The translations under genes and the position numbers were made by a program. Positions 25,580-35,174 of a stretch of 64,000 nucleotides of DNA are shown here, piece after piece. The stretch is from Flavobacterium ustbae (GTDB lineage: Bacteria > Bacteroidota > Bacteroidia > Flavobacteriales > Flavobacteriaceae): positions 124,001 through 188,000 of the forward strand of contig NZ_RPOC01000006.1 of NCBI RefSeq assembly GCF_003946915.1, written 5' to 3'. Under the pieces are notes generated by a model. That model ran no database searches and had not been told where the DNA came from. It was given only the letters and a program-made list of their open reading frames with translations. Numbering within the stretch: position 1 is the first letter of the stretch; every line of letters starts with the position of its first letter.

Positions 25580-26038
25580 TTAGAACGAAATCACCGTCGA
25601 ATTCTTCACTTCACTAATCATAAACATACTTTGGGTGCTTCCGATATGCTGCAACGAAGTAAGTTTTGTGACTAAAAATTCTCTGTATGCTTCCATATCT
25701 TTTACGAGGACTTTTAAGATATAATCGTAATCACCGCTTACGTGATGGCATTCTAAAACCTCATTGAGTTTTATGACCTCGCTTTCAAATTTGGTCAGGA
25801 ATTCTTTGGTGTGCTGAATGAGTTTTAAATGACAGAAAACCACAAATCCTTTTTCGATTTTGGATTTATCTACAAGGGCGGCGTAGTTTTTTATAATGCC
25901 TTCACGTTCCAGTTTTTTGATGCGTTCGTAAACTGCTGTTACTGATAAATTAAGTTTTAAAGACAATTCTTTATTGGTCTTTTTACTATCAGTTTGGAGC
26001 AAAACAAGAAGTTTTTTATCGATTTCGTCTAATGTCAT
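25580..26038 (-). CDS. Lrp/AsnC-family transcriptional regulator
   Basis: 152 aa. The N-terminal HTH (LDEIDKKLLVLLQTDSKKTNKELSLKLNLSVTAVYERIKKLEREGII) is followed by a RAM ligand domain with VLECHHVSGDYDYILKVLVKDMEAYREFL. It forms multimers that respond to amino acids. It is divergent from the gamma-lyase-like gene about 500 bp away, which resembles the MdeR/MdeA pairing of pseudomonads, so methionine or a related amino acid is a reasonable effector (inference). Confidence 0.9.
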   Translation of the reverse strand: MTLDEIDKKLLVLLQTDSKKTNKELSLKLNLSVTAVYERIKKLEREGIIKNYAALVDKSKIEKGFVVFCHLKLIQHTKEFLTKFESEVIKLNEVLECHHVSGDYDYILKVLVKDMEAYREFLVTKLTSLQHIGSTQSMFMISEVKNSTVISF

Positions 26039-26287
26039 GGTTACGTCATTGCGAGGAACGAAGCACTCGAGCGCAAGCGAACTGAGCGTTAGCTAATCTC
26101 ATCCTCTGGTTAATTTTATTGTTTGTTGTTTTCGAAAGAAAATCTACAGAATTAGATTTTGTAATTCAAATTTAGATTAAAAACCAAAATAAACACTTTT
26201 TTATAGTTTTAAAATCTAAATAAAAACCACTTAGTTGATTATTAATCTATACTATCTTTTCTTTGACGAGGATTTCTTTTGAAAACG

Positions 26288-26440
26288 AGTGCCTAGCCCT
26301 GATAGAAGTGGAAAGCCCACAGTAAAAAAGGCAAAAATTTCTTGTTCTAAAAAAGCGACCAGCGGAAGCTCTTTTTAGGACATTAGAAATTTTGACTTTT
26401 TTGCGAGGACTTGAAACGGATAGCGGCAATAGCTTCTAAA
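26288..26440 (+). ncRNA. Structured RNA candidate, Flavo-1-like (tentative)
   Basis: Begins GTGCCTAGCCCTGATAGAAG and ends near ATAGCGGCAATAGCTTCTAA. Between them is a long hairpin: AAAAATTTCT pairs with AGAAATTTT, enclosing CTAAAAAAGC pairing with GCTCTTTTTAG. The same framing words and a long internal hairpin occur on the minus strand at 36055-36162. From memory this resembles the flavobacterial Flavo-1 motif of unknown function; the name needs a covariance search. It lies in the 494-bp gap upstream of the gamma-lyase-like gene. Confidence 0.45.
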
Positions 26441-26532
26441 AATTCCAATAACGAAATTCCAAATTCCAAAAATTGGTTTAAAGTTCCAACAACTTGAAAC
26501 TTGAAACCTGAAACAATAAAAAACAAAAACTT

Positions 26533-27735
26533 ATGAAAAACTTTAACCCAGCAGATAAAATTCAGGATTTGCAATACTTTGGCGAATTTGGCGGTGTGAA
26601 TCCGTCGATTTCTGATTCTTCGACTTATACATTTTTATCGGCAAAAACGATGTTTGATACTTTTGAAGGGAATATGGAGGGCTGTTATTTGTATTCGCGC
26701 CATTCTTCACCGAGTAATTTGTATCTGGATCAGGCTTTGGCGGCGATGGAAGGAACGGAAACGGCCAATGTTTCGGCTTCGGGAATGGGCGCGATTACGC
26801 CTACGCTTTTGCAGTTATGCGGTGCCGGTGATCACATTGTTTCGAGCCGAACGATTTATGGCGGAACTTATGCTTTTCTGAAGAATTTTACGCCTCGTTT
26901 TGGCATTGAAACGAGTTTTGTAGACATCACTAAATTGGATGTTGTGGAAGCTGCAATTACTTCTAAAACGAAAGTTTTATATTGCGAAACGGTGAGTAAT
27001 CCGTTATTGGAAGTGGCTGACATTCGCGGTTTGGCTGCAATTGCTAAAAGACATAACTTAAAATTGGTTGTCGATAATACTTTTTCGCCTCTGTCTGTTT
27101 CTCCAGCAAAATTGGGCGCTGACATTGTGATTCATTCTTTAACAAAATACATTAACGGAAGCAGTGATACGGTTGGCGGTGTGACTTGTGCTTCGAAAGA
27201 ATTTATCAATTCGCTGAAAAATGTAAATTCTGGTGCAAGCATGCTTTTAGGACCAACAATGGATAGTTTGCGTTCTGCAAGTGTGATGAAAAATTTGAGA
27301 ACGTTACATATCAGAATTAAACAGCACAGTCATAATGCGCATTATTTAGCGAATCAATTTGAGAAAGACGGTCTAAAAACGGTTTATCCTGGACTTAAAA
27401 GTCACCCGAGTCATGAATTGTACAAAACGATGATTAATCCGGAATATGGTTTTGGGGGTATGCTTACCATTGACGTTGGCACTTTAGCGAAAGCGAATAA
27501 ATTAATGGAATTAATGCAGGAACGAAATCTGGGTTATCTGGCGGTGAGTTTAGGGTTTTATAAAACGTTATTCAGTGCGCCGGGAACTTCTACTTCTAGT
27601 GAGATTCCGCTAGAAGAACAACACGAAATGGGATTAACAGATGGTTTGATTCGTTTTTCTATTGGATTGGATAATGATATTGAACGTACTTACCAGATGA
27701 TGAAGGGATGTATGGTGGAGCTTGGGGTTTTGTAG
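26533..27735 (+). CDS. PLP-dependent sulfur amino acid lyase (methionine gamma-lyase-like)
   Basis: 400 aa Cys/Met-metabolism PLP enzyme. It has YSRHSSPSNLYLDQALAAMEGTE, the ring-stacking IYGGTYAF tyrosine, VVDNTFSPLSVSP, and the PLP-binding Lys205 in VIHSLTKYINGSSD. Methionine gamma-lyases have a cysteine in the YGCTF motif that is glycine here, so methionine specificity is not assured; cystathionine gamma-lyase or O-acetylhomoserine chemistry remain possible. The adjacent divergent Lrp gene favours a catabolic role in amino acid breakdown. Confidence 0.8.
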   Translation: MKNFNPADKIQDLQYFGEFGGVNPSISDSSTYTFLSAKTMFDTFEGNMEGCYLYSRHSSPSNLYLDQALAAMEGTETANVSASGMGAITPTLLQLCGAGDHIVSSRTIYGGTYAFLKNFTPRFGIETSFVDITKLDVVEAAITSKTKVLYCETVSNPLLEVADIRGLAAIAKRHNLKLVVDNTFSPLSVSPAKLGADIVIHSLTKYINGSSDTVGGVTCASKEFINSLKNVNSGASMLLGPTMDSLRSASVMKNLRTLHIRIKQHSHNAHYLANQFEKDGLKTVYPGLKSHPSHELYKTMINPEYGFGGMLTIDVGTLAKANKLMELMQERNLGYLAVSLGFYKTLFSAPGTSTSSEIPLEEQHEMGLTDGLIRFSIGLDNDIERTYQMMKGCMVELGVL

Positions 27736-27739
27736 ATAT

Positions 27740-27945
27740 TGTTTCGCAGAGATGCGCGGAGGATTTTCACAGAGATACACTAAAGTTTTTTTGCCACGAA
27801 GGCACTAAGACACAAAGTTTTTTTTGCTTGAAAAGACGCTAAGATTGTTTCACGCAGATTTAAAAAGATTGAAGCAGATAAAGCAGATTATTTTAAAAAA
27901 ATCAAAATTAGATCTGCGTGAATCTGCGTTAAACAAAAAATCAGC
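27740..27945. repeat. Intergenic repeat block
   Basis: Contains CGCAGAGATGCGCGGAGG, GCCACGAAGGCACTAAGACAC, and inverted GCAGATTTAAAAAGATT versus AATCTGCGTGAATCTGCGT words, the same family as the 25.3, 30.2 and 31.7 kb blocks. No gene is present. Confidence 0.7.
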
Positions 27946-27985
27946 ATAATCCTTTTATCTCGATAGTTATCGAGAATGACAAAAT

Positions 27986-28023
27986 AAAAAGCCGTTTTGA
28001 AATCAACTTCAAAACGGCTTTTT
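27986..28023. terminator. Bidirectional terminator between the lyase and permease genes
   Basis: AAAAAGCCGTTTTGAA (27986-28001) pairs with TTCAAAACGGCTTTTT (28008-28023), a 16-bp stem with A and T tracts at its ends. Confidence 0.85.
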
Positions 28024-28043
28024 ACTTATAAAACTCTTAACTC

Positions 28044-29978
28044 TTAACTCACAACCTGAGCATTAAGTTTACTATTTTTTCGGCTGTAGCCAAAGTAAAT
28101 CAGCAATCCGATTATTAACCAGATAGTAAAATAAATCCAGTTCCAAACGCTTAATTCAGCCATCATATACAGACAGCAGATTAATCCTAAAAGCGGAATT
28201 AAAGAAAGGTTTTTTCTGAAGGCCCAAACGGCTAATCCAACTAAAACAAATAAGAAAATCCACATTGGAATTTTGTGTTTAAATAAACTGAAACCTGACT
28301 CGTATTTTGCTGCATCGCTAATTGGAAGCCCTTTTACAACTTCAGCATATTTTACTTCATCGTCTTGATATTGTCCTAATAAATGTTCTAAATCTGAAGT
28401 TTCGGCAGTTTTATTATTAACTTCGATACTTTCCAGATAATTAAAAACTTTGGCTGATTCTTCTTTATTTAATGAGGTAATAATTGTTGTAGCATCATTT
28501 GTTTGAGTCTCATTATTAATGAAAGCCATCGTAGCCTTATTATTGAAAGCAAAAGCGTAATACAAGCCAGCAATCATTAAAACAGGCAAAATATATTTTG
28601 AATTGATATAAGGCGTCTTAAATTTTCCTCTCGGAATTTCTGGCTTATTTTGAAGTACCAAAACTCCTGCACAAACTAAAACAAAGGCAAATAAAGTCCC
28701 GATACTACATAAATCGGTTACCATGGTTAAGTTTAAAAACAAAGCCGGAACTGCAACAACAAATCCAGTTACAACAGTAGCAAAAGAAGGCGTTTTGAAT
28801 TTTGGATGCACTGTTGAGAATTTCTTTGGCAACAATCCGTCACGGCTCATACTCATCCAGATTCTTGGCTGTCCCATTTGGAAAACCAATAAAACGCTCG
28901 CCATAGCCACAACTGCACTTACAGCAATAATTCCAGACATCCATTTTAAATCTAATTTTTCGAAAACAAATGCTAATGGATCCCCAACATTAAGTTCGTG
29001 ATATTTTACCATTCCGGTCAAAACCAAAGCAATGGCAATATAGAGAATCGTACAAATTATAATTGCCCACATCATTCCGCGTGGTAAATCTCTTTGCGGA
29101 TTTTTACATTCTTCGGCCGTTGTCGAAATGGCATCAAAACCGATATAAGCAAAAAATACAGCCGAAACTCCTTTTAAAACGCCACTAACTCCATTTGGCG
29201 CAAACGGATCCCAATTGGCTGTATCTACATAAAATACTCCAACTGCAATTACTAAAAGCACTACGCAAAGTTTTACCACAACCATTAAGTTACTGGCATT
29301 ACGAGATTCTTTCATTCCTCTGTAAACCAAAGCAGTAATCAGAATAATAATGAATAAAGCTGGTAAATCGGTTACAAAATGAAATGATCCTATTGTTGGT
29401 GCTGTTGTCCAAGCCGTGTGCGCTTGCTGTAACGCTGTACTTAAATTTTCGAAAGATTTTCCGCCTCGCATTAAAGCTTCGGCATCATTAAAACCGTTTG
29501 AAGCGGTTAAATAATCCATCTGAATCCATTGCGGGAGATGAATTCCGCCACTTTGGAGAAGTCCCGTAAAATAATCACTCCACGATATGGCAACTGTTAT
29601 GTTTCCGACGGCATATTCCATAATTAAAGCCCAACCGATAATCCAAGCGATAATTTCACCAAAAGCTACATAAGAGTAGGTATATGCACTTCCTGAAACT
29701 GGAACCATCGATGCAAATTCAGCGTAGGCAAAAGCGGCAAAACTACAGGCTAAAGCTGTAAATAAAAACAAGAAAATAACGGCTGGTCCACCATCTGCAC
29801 TGGCTTTTCCGATAGTACTAAAGATTCCTGCTCCAACAATCGCTGCGATTCCAAAAGCCGTTAAATCTTTAGTCGTCAGGTGTTTTCCTAACGCCTCATG
29901 ACCGTCGGCTTCGTTTTTTGCGACTTGTTTTAAAATATCTTGTACCGTCTTTTTTCGGAATAAACTTGAAAATGCCAT
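28044..29978 (-). CDS. APC-superfamily amino acid permease with a hydrophilic insert
   Basis: 644 aa, about 12 membrane segments. It has LTAFGIAAIVGAGIFSTIGKAS (the helix 1 substrate site), YVAFGEIIAWIIGWALIMEYAVG, and FFAYIGFDAISTTAEECKNPQRDLPRG, the cationic/neutral amino acid transporter signature. Residues about 480-568 form a hydrophilic, charged insert (QTNDATTIITSLNKEESAKV onward) between two late helices; it makes this protein longer than the usual 460-500 aa. Probable amino acid uptake or antiport in the inner membrane; substrate undetermined. Confidence 0.88.
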   Translation of the reverse strand: MAFSSLFRKKTVQDILKQVAKNEADGHEALGKHLTTKDLTAFGIAAIVGAGIFSTIGKASADGGPAVIFLFLFTALACSFAAFAYAEFASMVPVSGSAYTYSYVAFGEIIAWIIGWALIMEYAVGNITVAISWSDYFTGLLQSGGIHLPQWIQMDYLTASNGFNDAEALMRGGKSFENLSTALQQAHTAWTTAPTIGSFHFVTDLPALFIIILITALVYRGMKESRNASNLMVVVKLCVVLLVIAVGVFYVDTANWDPFAPNGVSGVLKGVSAVFFAYIGFDAISTTAEECKNPQRDLPRGMMWAIIICTILYIAIALVLTGMVKYHELNVGDPLAFVFEKLDLKWMSGIIAVSAVVAMASVLLVFQMGQPRIWMSMSRDGLLPKKFSTVHPKFKTPSFATVVTGFVVAVPALFLNLTMVTDLCSIGTLFAFVLVCAGVLVLQNKPEIPRGKFKTPYINSKYILPVLMIAGLYYAFAFNNKATMAFINNETQTNDATTIITSLNKEESAKVFNYLESIEVNNKTAETSDLEHLLGQYQDDEVKYAEVVKGLPISDAAKYESGFSLFKHKIPMWIFLFVLVGLAVWAFRKNLSLIPLLGLICCLYMMAELSVWNWIYFTIWLIIGLLIYFGYSRKNSKLNAQVVS

Positions 29979-30104
29979 ATAGTGTCTTGCGGTTAAATTA
30001 ATTTAATATAGACTTAATGCTTTTATTTTGCAAATAATGCAAAAATTATCTTCATATCAAATATATAAAACGATTTTGTTTTATGGTGTCATTTTTTTCT
30101 GCCA

Positions 30105-30420
30105 TGAATACTTTAAGGCGTAATTTTTTTTGCCACGAATTCACGAATTTTCTTTAATTTTTATTTTTGCCACAGATTAAAAGGATTAACACAGATTTTT
30201 AAATCTATATCTAAATTATTTTTCACACAGATTTGGCAGATAATGCAGATTTTGATTACGCTAAAAAGATTTACGCAGATTTTTAAAAATTTAATCTTTA
30301 GAATCTGCTTAAATCAGCAAAATCTGCGTGAAATAAAAATCTTCTTAATCCTTTTAATCTGTGGCTAAAAAAACTTTGCGAACCCTTGCGTAAATCCTTG
30401 CGTGCATTGCGGTTAAATTT
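30105..30420. repeat. Intergenic repeat block with long hairpin
   Basis: GCCACGAATTCACGAATT and TTTTGCCACAGATTAAAAGG lead into CACAGATTTGGCAGATAATGCAG, mirrored by TCTGCTTAAATCAGCAAAATCTGCGTG and AATCCTTTTAATCTGTGGC, so the roughly 240-bp core folds on itself. The 519-bp gap before the next gene contains no open frame. Confidence 0.7.
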
Positions 30421-30497
30421 ACTTTAAACTCAAATGTAACATTTTCAAAAAACAATCTACTAATCAATAAAATGTTTAATTTTTTAACGATTAACTT

Positions 30498-31658
30498 ATG
30501 GAAAAAATTACAAGACGCTCTTTTGTAAATAAATTTGGACTTGGCGTTGGCGCATCTGTCGTAATGACTTCACTTCCTTCTTTTATAACTGAAACAGAAA
30601 AGGTTCGAATTCCTTATACTGGAAAAAAATTAAACATTGCTTTGTGCGGTTTAGGAAACTATGCTTCATTGCTGGCTGAAGGTCTTCAGGTTTCTGAATA
30701 TTGTCAGCTTACGGGAATTGTTACCGGAACGCCTTCTAAAGCAGAAAAGTGGAAAAAACAATATAATATTCCTGAAAAGAACATTTACAACTACGAAAAT
30801 TTCGATGAAATCGTAAAAAATAAAGATATCGATTTGGTTTATGTGGTAACTCCAAATTCATTACACAAAGAGTTTACAGTTCGTGCTGCAAAAGCCGGAA
30901 AACACGTTATTGTAGAGAAACCAATGGCTATTACGGTTGCGGATTGCGAGGAAATGATTAAAGTCTGCAATGATAATAATGTGCAATTGGCAATGGGTTA
31001 TCGCCTTCATTACGAACCGAATCACTTAGAAGTAAAACGATTGGGACAAGAAAAAGTTTTGGGACAGGTTCGTTACATCGAAACCGCTCTGGGATACAGC
31101 ACTTATGACATTCACGACGTTAATAAAGCTGTAGATTTAAACGATCGAAATGAATGGAGAATGACTAAAAAATTTGCGGGAGGAGGAACCTTAATCAATT
31201 TAGGTATTTATTGTATTCAGGTTTCGCGTTATGTTTTAGGCGAAGAACCAATTGCGGTTACAGCACAATTTGGAACTATCAATAACAAAAACCGATTTAA
31301 AGAAGTAGAAGAAAACATTACATGGCAAATGGAATTTCCAAGTGGCGCCGTCGCTAATTGTTGCAGTTCGTATGGTTTTGGTATTGATAGATTTCATGCT
31401 GCTGCCGATGAAGGTTTCTTTGAAATGAGTCCTGCTGTAAGTTATGGCCCTTTTGTTGGAAAGAGATCTGATGGAAAACCGTTTAATTTCCCAGTTATAA
31501 ACCAGCAGCAAACTCAAATGGATGAGATTTGTAAAGTGATTTTAGCAGACAAAAAACTTCCAAATCATATTACTGGTGAAGAAGGTATTAAAGACGTTAG
31601 AATCATCAACGCAATTTATAAAGCCGCTGAAACGGGTAAAAAAGTAAGCTTGAAATAG
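30498..31658 (+). CDS. Tat-exported Gfo/Idh/MocA oxidoreductase (glucose-fructose oxidoreductase-like)
   Basis: 386 aa. The N terminus has a twin-arginine signal, KITRRSFVNKFGLGVGASVVM. The Rossmann motif is LNIALCGLGNYASLLAE, and the family signature AGKHVIVEKPMAI contains the EKP lysine. YRLHYEPNHLEVKRL and GGGTLINLGIYCIQVSRYVLG match the periplasmic glucose-fructose oxidoreductase branch, which keeps its NADP bound. It probably acts on sugars in the periplasm with a tightly held cofactor; the exact substrates are unknown. Confidence 0.88.
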   Translation: MEKITRRSFVNKFGLGVGASVVMTSLPSFITETEKVRIPYTGKKLNIALCGLGNYASLLAEGLQVSEYCQLTGIVTGTPSKAEKWKKQYNIPEKNIYNYENFDEIVKNKDIDLVYVVTPNSLHKEFTVRAAKAGKHVIVEKPMAITVADCEEMIKVCNDNNVQLAMGYRLHYEPNHLEVKRLGQEKVLGQVRYIETALGYSTYDIHDVNKAVDLNDRNEWRMTKKFAGGGTLINLGIYCIQVSRYVLGEEPIAVTAQFGTINNKNRFKEVEENITWQMEFPSGAVANCCSSYGFGIDRFHAAADEGFFEMSPAVSYGPFVGKRSDGKPFNFPVINQQQTQMDEICKVILADKKLPNHITGEEGIKDVRIINAIYKAAETGKKVSLK

Positions 31659-31664
31659 TTTTTT

Positions 31665-31872
31665 GCTTGCCACGAAGGCACTAAGACACAGTTTTTTAAT
31701 TATTTTAATTCGTGAATTCGTGGCTATTTTTCCGCCAAGAATTCACGAATTATTTTTTTTGCCACAAATTAAAAGGATTAAAAAGATTAAAAAAAATCTG
31801 TGATAATCTGCATAATCTGTGGCAAAAAAATCTTTGCGTGCATTGGCGTAATTCCTTGCGCTCTTTGCGGTT
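31665..31872. repeat. Intergenic repeat block
   Basis: GCCACGAAGGCACTAAGACAC, ATTCGTGAATTCGTGGC, GCCAAGAATTCACGAATTA, GCCACAAATTAAAAGGATTA and ATAATCTGTGGC follow each other, giving at least two nested inverted repeats. Same families as other blocks in the window. Confidence 0.7.
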
Positions 31873-31877
31873 AAACT

Positions 31878-34784
31878 CTACTTCAAGCAATTTCTCAAAA
31901 TAGAAACTGGATGCTGTGCTTCTCTCTTCGTTCCATCATAAATTTGATGACGGCATGAAGTTCCTGCAGCTGCGATTTTTACATTTTCGGCTGTGTTTCT
32001 AACCTTTGGAAAAAGCGTATCCTCTCCCATTTGCATACTTACATTATAATGCTCTTTTTCATAACCAAAAGAACCCGCCATGCCGCAACAGCCCGAATTG
32101 TAAATCGTAACTGTATTGTTTTTAGGAAGATTCAACATCGCGAAAGTCGCTTCAACAGAACTTAAAGATTTCTGGTGACAATGTCCGTGAATTTTAATTT
32201 CTTTCGTTTCTTCAGAAAAAGAATCTGAAGTAATTTTGCCGTCTATGATTTCTTTTTTGAAGAATTCTTCGATCGTAAAGCAATCTCGGGATAATTTTTC
32301 TGCCGCTTCTTTATCATCTGCTAAACGCAAATATTCATCTCTAAAAGTCAAAATCGCCGATGGTTCAATTCCGATTAAAGGAGCATTTGACATCACTAAA
32401 TCTTTAAAAATATTCACATTATGATTGGCAATTTTCTTGGCTTCTTCCAAAAAACCTTTAGAAAGATACGTTCTTCCGCTTTCTTCGTGATCGATTACCA
32501 AAACCTGATAACCCAATTTCGTTAAAAGTTCAAAAGCATCGATTCCGATATTCACATCATAATAATTGGTGAATTCGTCTACAAACAAATACAATCTTCC
32601 GTTTGGAAAATCTGTTTTTGAAGGTTTATTATTTGAATACCATTTTCTAAACGTCTTTTTCGCCAAAAGCGGCACTTGCCTTTCTGGCGCAATTCCCATT
32701 GTTTTTTTAACAAAAGACTGATTCGAAATAAAATTCGTAATCGATGGGAATTTGCTTCCCATTTTGTTCAATTTGGCGTTGTTGGCAAAAATCTTATTTC
32801 GCGTAGAAAATCCGTTTGCCTTTTGGTATTGGTATAAAAATTCTGCTTTAAGAGTTGCAACGTCCACATTACTCGGACATTCGCTGGCGCAAGCTTTACA
32901 GCTTACACACAACTCAAAAACTTCGTATAATTCTTTCTGGTCGAATTTATTTTCTTTCTCAGAATACGTTAAATATTCGCGTAAAGCGTTGGCTCTCGCA
33001 CGGGTGGTTTCTTTTTCATTTTTAGTCGCACGATAACTCGGACACATCGCTCCTCCCGCTGACGGCAGTTTTCTGCAATCTCCGGAACCGTTGCATTTTT
33101 CGGCCGCACGCAAAATTCCTAAACTGTCTGAGAAATCCTGAAACGTTTTAATATCGGGTTCAATTCTTCCCGAAACTACACGATGATTTTCGTCCATTTT
33201 CAAGGCATTTACAATCTTACCTATATTTAAAACCGAATTTGGATCAAAAGCTAGTTTGATCCTTTTCAACAATTCATAGTTTTTCTCGCCAATCATAAAC
33301 GGAATAAACTCACCGCGCACAATTCCGTCGCCGTGTTCACCGCTTAACGAACCTCTATATTTTTTAACCAAATGCGCCACTTCTGTCGCAATGGTTCTGA
33401 ACAATTTTAAATCAGATGTTTTCTTCAAATTCAAAACCGGACGAAGATGCAGTTCTCCCGCTCCAGCATGTGCGTAATAAATCGCTTCCTGTCCGTGACG
33501 TAGCATCATCGCCGAAAACTCTTCAATATAAGCAGGCAAATCACTTAATTCAACCGCCGTATCTTCAATCGAATCGGCTGCTTTATCATCGCCAACAATA
33601 CTTCCTAAAAGTCCAAGACCCGCTTTTCTGAGTTCGTTGGCTTTGTCAATATCATTTCCGTAAATTTTTACTTTCGCATAACCAAAATTGTTTTTCTCTA
33701 AATCGGCAATCAAAGCATCGGCTTGTTTTTCAGCATCTTCCAGAGTGTGCGATGCGACTTCAAACAGCATAATGGCTTTAGGTTCTCCAACCAAAAAGAA
33801 ACGGTTTTTAACGTGCTCGCGACTGGTTTTCGTACAATCCAAAATCGTGTCGTCGATCATTTCGCAAGTGTACAAATGATGTTTCATCGCCACCACAACC
33901 GATTCTAAAGATTCCTGAATCGTATGATAATGTCCGACAACCATAATACTGTGAGGCGGTGGCAGATCGTCAACTTTCAGCGTTACTTCGGTTGTAAAAG
34001 CCAAAGTCCCTTCACTTCCGCAAAGCAACTTTCCAAGATTTATAGTGGGTTCAGTTCCTCCAAATAATTCCGATTTCAAGAGAATATCAACCGCATAACC
34101 CGTATTTCTTCTGTGAATTTCTGGTTTTGGAAACTCTTTTACTATTTCTTCCTGAGCTGCTGCAACCGAAAGTTCGTCGTAAATCGTTTTGTATATTTTA
34201 TTTTCTAAAGAATCGCCTTTTGTTTTTTCAATAAATTCAGCCGAAGTCAGGTCTTTAAAAACCACTTCAGATCCGTCACTTAAAAGTGCTTTTACTTCAG
34301 CAATTTTATCTCTCGTAACTCCGTAACGAATCGAAGTTGTTCCAGAAGAATTATTTCCAACCATTCCGCCAATCATCGCGCGGTTTGAAGTTGATGTAAT
34401 GGGAGCAAAAAATACGTCGTGAGGTTTTAAGAATAAATTCAACTCATCGCGAATTACGCCTGGCTGAACGGTTACGGTTTTCTTTTCTGCATTGTACGAA
34501 ATAATTTTAGTGAAATGCTTCGACACATCAATCACCAATCCGTCCCCAACTGCTTGTCCCGCCAACGAAGTTCCCGCAGTTCTCGGCGTAATCGATAGCT
34601 TATTTTCGACTGCAAATTTAATCAGCTTGGCAATATCGTCAGTCGTTTTAGGCAACGCCACCGCATTCGGCTTAATTCGGTACACCGAAGCATCTGTAGA
34701 ATAAAGCGTTTTATGAAGCTCATCGAATAAAAGTGTGCCTTCGAGACTTGCGGCTAATTGCTCTAAATGAGATTGGGTCAACAT
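31878..34784 (-). CDS. FAD-linked oxidase / Fe-S dehydrogenase (D-lactate or D-2-hydroxyacid type)
   Basis: 968 aa fusion. The FAD_binding_4 domain (TAGTSLAGQAVGDGLVIDVS, MIGGMVGNNSSGT, GSEGTLAFTTEVTLKV) occupies about residues 40-280 and is followed by the FAD-oxidase C domain (HAGAGELHLRPVLNLK, SGEHGDGIVRGEFI). An Fe-S module has CVSCKACASECPSNVD near 628, and the C-terminal CCG-type heterodisulfide-reductase-like domain has HGHCHQKSL and SGCCGMAGSFGYEKEH near 898. Such single-chain enzymes oxidise D-lactate, glycolate or D-2-hydroxyglutarate and feed electrons to quinone. Confidence 0.9.
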   Translation of the reverse strand: MLTQSHLEQLAASLEGTLLFDELHKTLYSTDASVYRIKPNAVALPKTTDDIAKLIKFAVENKLSITPRTAGTSLAGQAVGDGLVIDVSKHFTKIISYNAEKKTVTVQPGVIRDELNLFLKPHDVFFAPITSTSNRAMIGGMVGNNSSGTTSIRYGVTRDKIAEVKALLSDGSEVVFKDLTSAEFIEKTKGDSLENKIYKTIYDELSVAAAQEEIVKEFPKPEIHRRNTGYAVDILLKSELFGGTEPTINLGKLLCGSEGTLAFTTEVTLKVDDLPPPHSIMVVGHYHTIQESLESVVVAMKHHLYTCEMIDDTILDCTKTSREHVKNRFFLVGEPKAIMLFEVASHTLEDAEKQADALIADLEKNNFGYAKVKIYGNDIDKANELRKAGLGLLGSIVGDDKAADSIEDTAVELSDLPAYIEEFSAMMLRHGQEAIYYAHAGAGELHLRPVLNLKKTSDLKLFRTIATEVAHLVKKYRGSLSGEHGDGIVRGEFIPFMIGEKNYELLKRIKLAFDPNSVLNIGKIVNALKMDENHRVVSGRIEPDIKTFQDFSDSLGILRAAEKCNGSGDCRKLPSAGGAMCPSYRATKNEKETTRARANALREYLTYSEKENKFDQKELYEVFELCVSCKACASECPSNVDVATLKAEFLYQYQKANGFSTRNKIFANNAKLNKMGSKFPSITNFISNQSFVKKTMGIAPERQVPLLAKKTFRKWYSNNKPSKTDFPNGRLYLFVDEFTNYYDVNIGIDAFELLTKLGYQVLVIDHEESGRTYLSKGFLEEAKKIANHNVNIFKDLVMSNAPLIGIEPSAILTFRDEYLRLADDKEAAEKLSRDCFTIEEFFKKEIIDGKITSDSFSEETKEIKIHGHCHQKSLSSVEATFAMLNLPKNNTVTIYNSGCCGMAGSFGYEKEHYNVSMQMGEDTLFPKVRNTAENVKIAAAGTSCRHQIYDGTKREAQHPVSILRNCLK

Positions 34785-34987
34785 GTAAATGGTGCTTTTT
34801 ATAAAAATATTTCCTGAAAAAACTCAGACCACAAAGATAAAAATATCACAAGGCAAAACAGTTCTATTTTATGAATTTATCTAACAGTTCCGAAAGATTT
34901 TATAAAATTCTGAAAGAATCCTGTAAAGCATTCCGTTTACTAAAAAGCTAATTTTAAAGTTTTAGTTCGTTTGGAAAATGAATAAAA

Positions 34988-35127
34988 TTTAAACACATAG
35001 AAACATAGTTCATTTTATGCAGAAAGATTACCAAGAGAAATACATTTCTCACACATAGCAAACTATGTGAATTTATGCAAGTGAAACGCCTTTTTTAGTT
35101 TTTTAAATCTATGTTTCTATGTGTTTA
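34988..35127. repeat. Intergenic inverted repeat (ACACATAGAAACATAG)
   Basis: TTTAAACACATAGAAACATAG at about 34988-35008 is mirrored by CTATGTTTCTATGTGTTTAAA at about 35110-35130. Inner pairs such as CACATAGCAAACTATGTG make a second hairpin. The right arm overlaps an in-frame upstream ATG at 35121, one reason to prefer 35175 as the start of the channel gene. Confidence 0.75.
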
Positions 35128-35174
35128 AAAAAATTAAGCCAACGAACTACAACTTTTTTTACGCCACAATTATT

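Noticed and set aside
33416..33908. Several 60-70 codon plus-strand frames opposite the FAD/Fe-S dehydrogenase
   Set aside because: Antisense shadows of a well-supported gene; no independent evidence.
35121..35174. Extended N terminus of the MscS channel from 35121
   Set aside because: Those codons are the right arm of an intergenic inverted repeat and do not resemble the family; ATG at 35175 is preferred.
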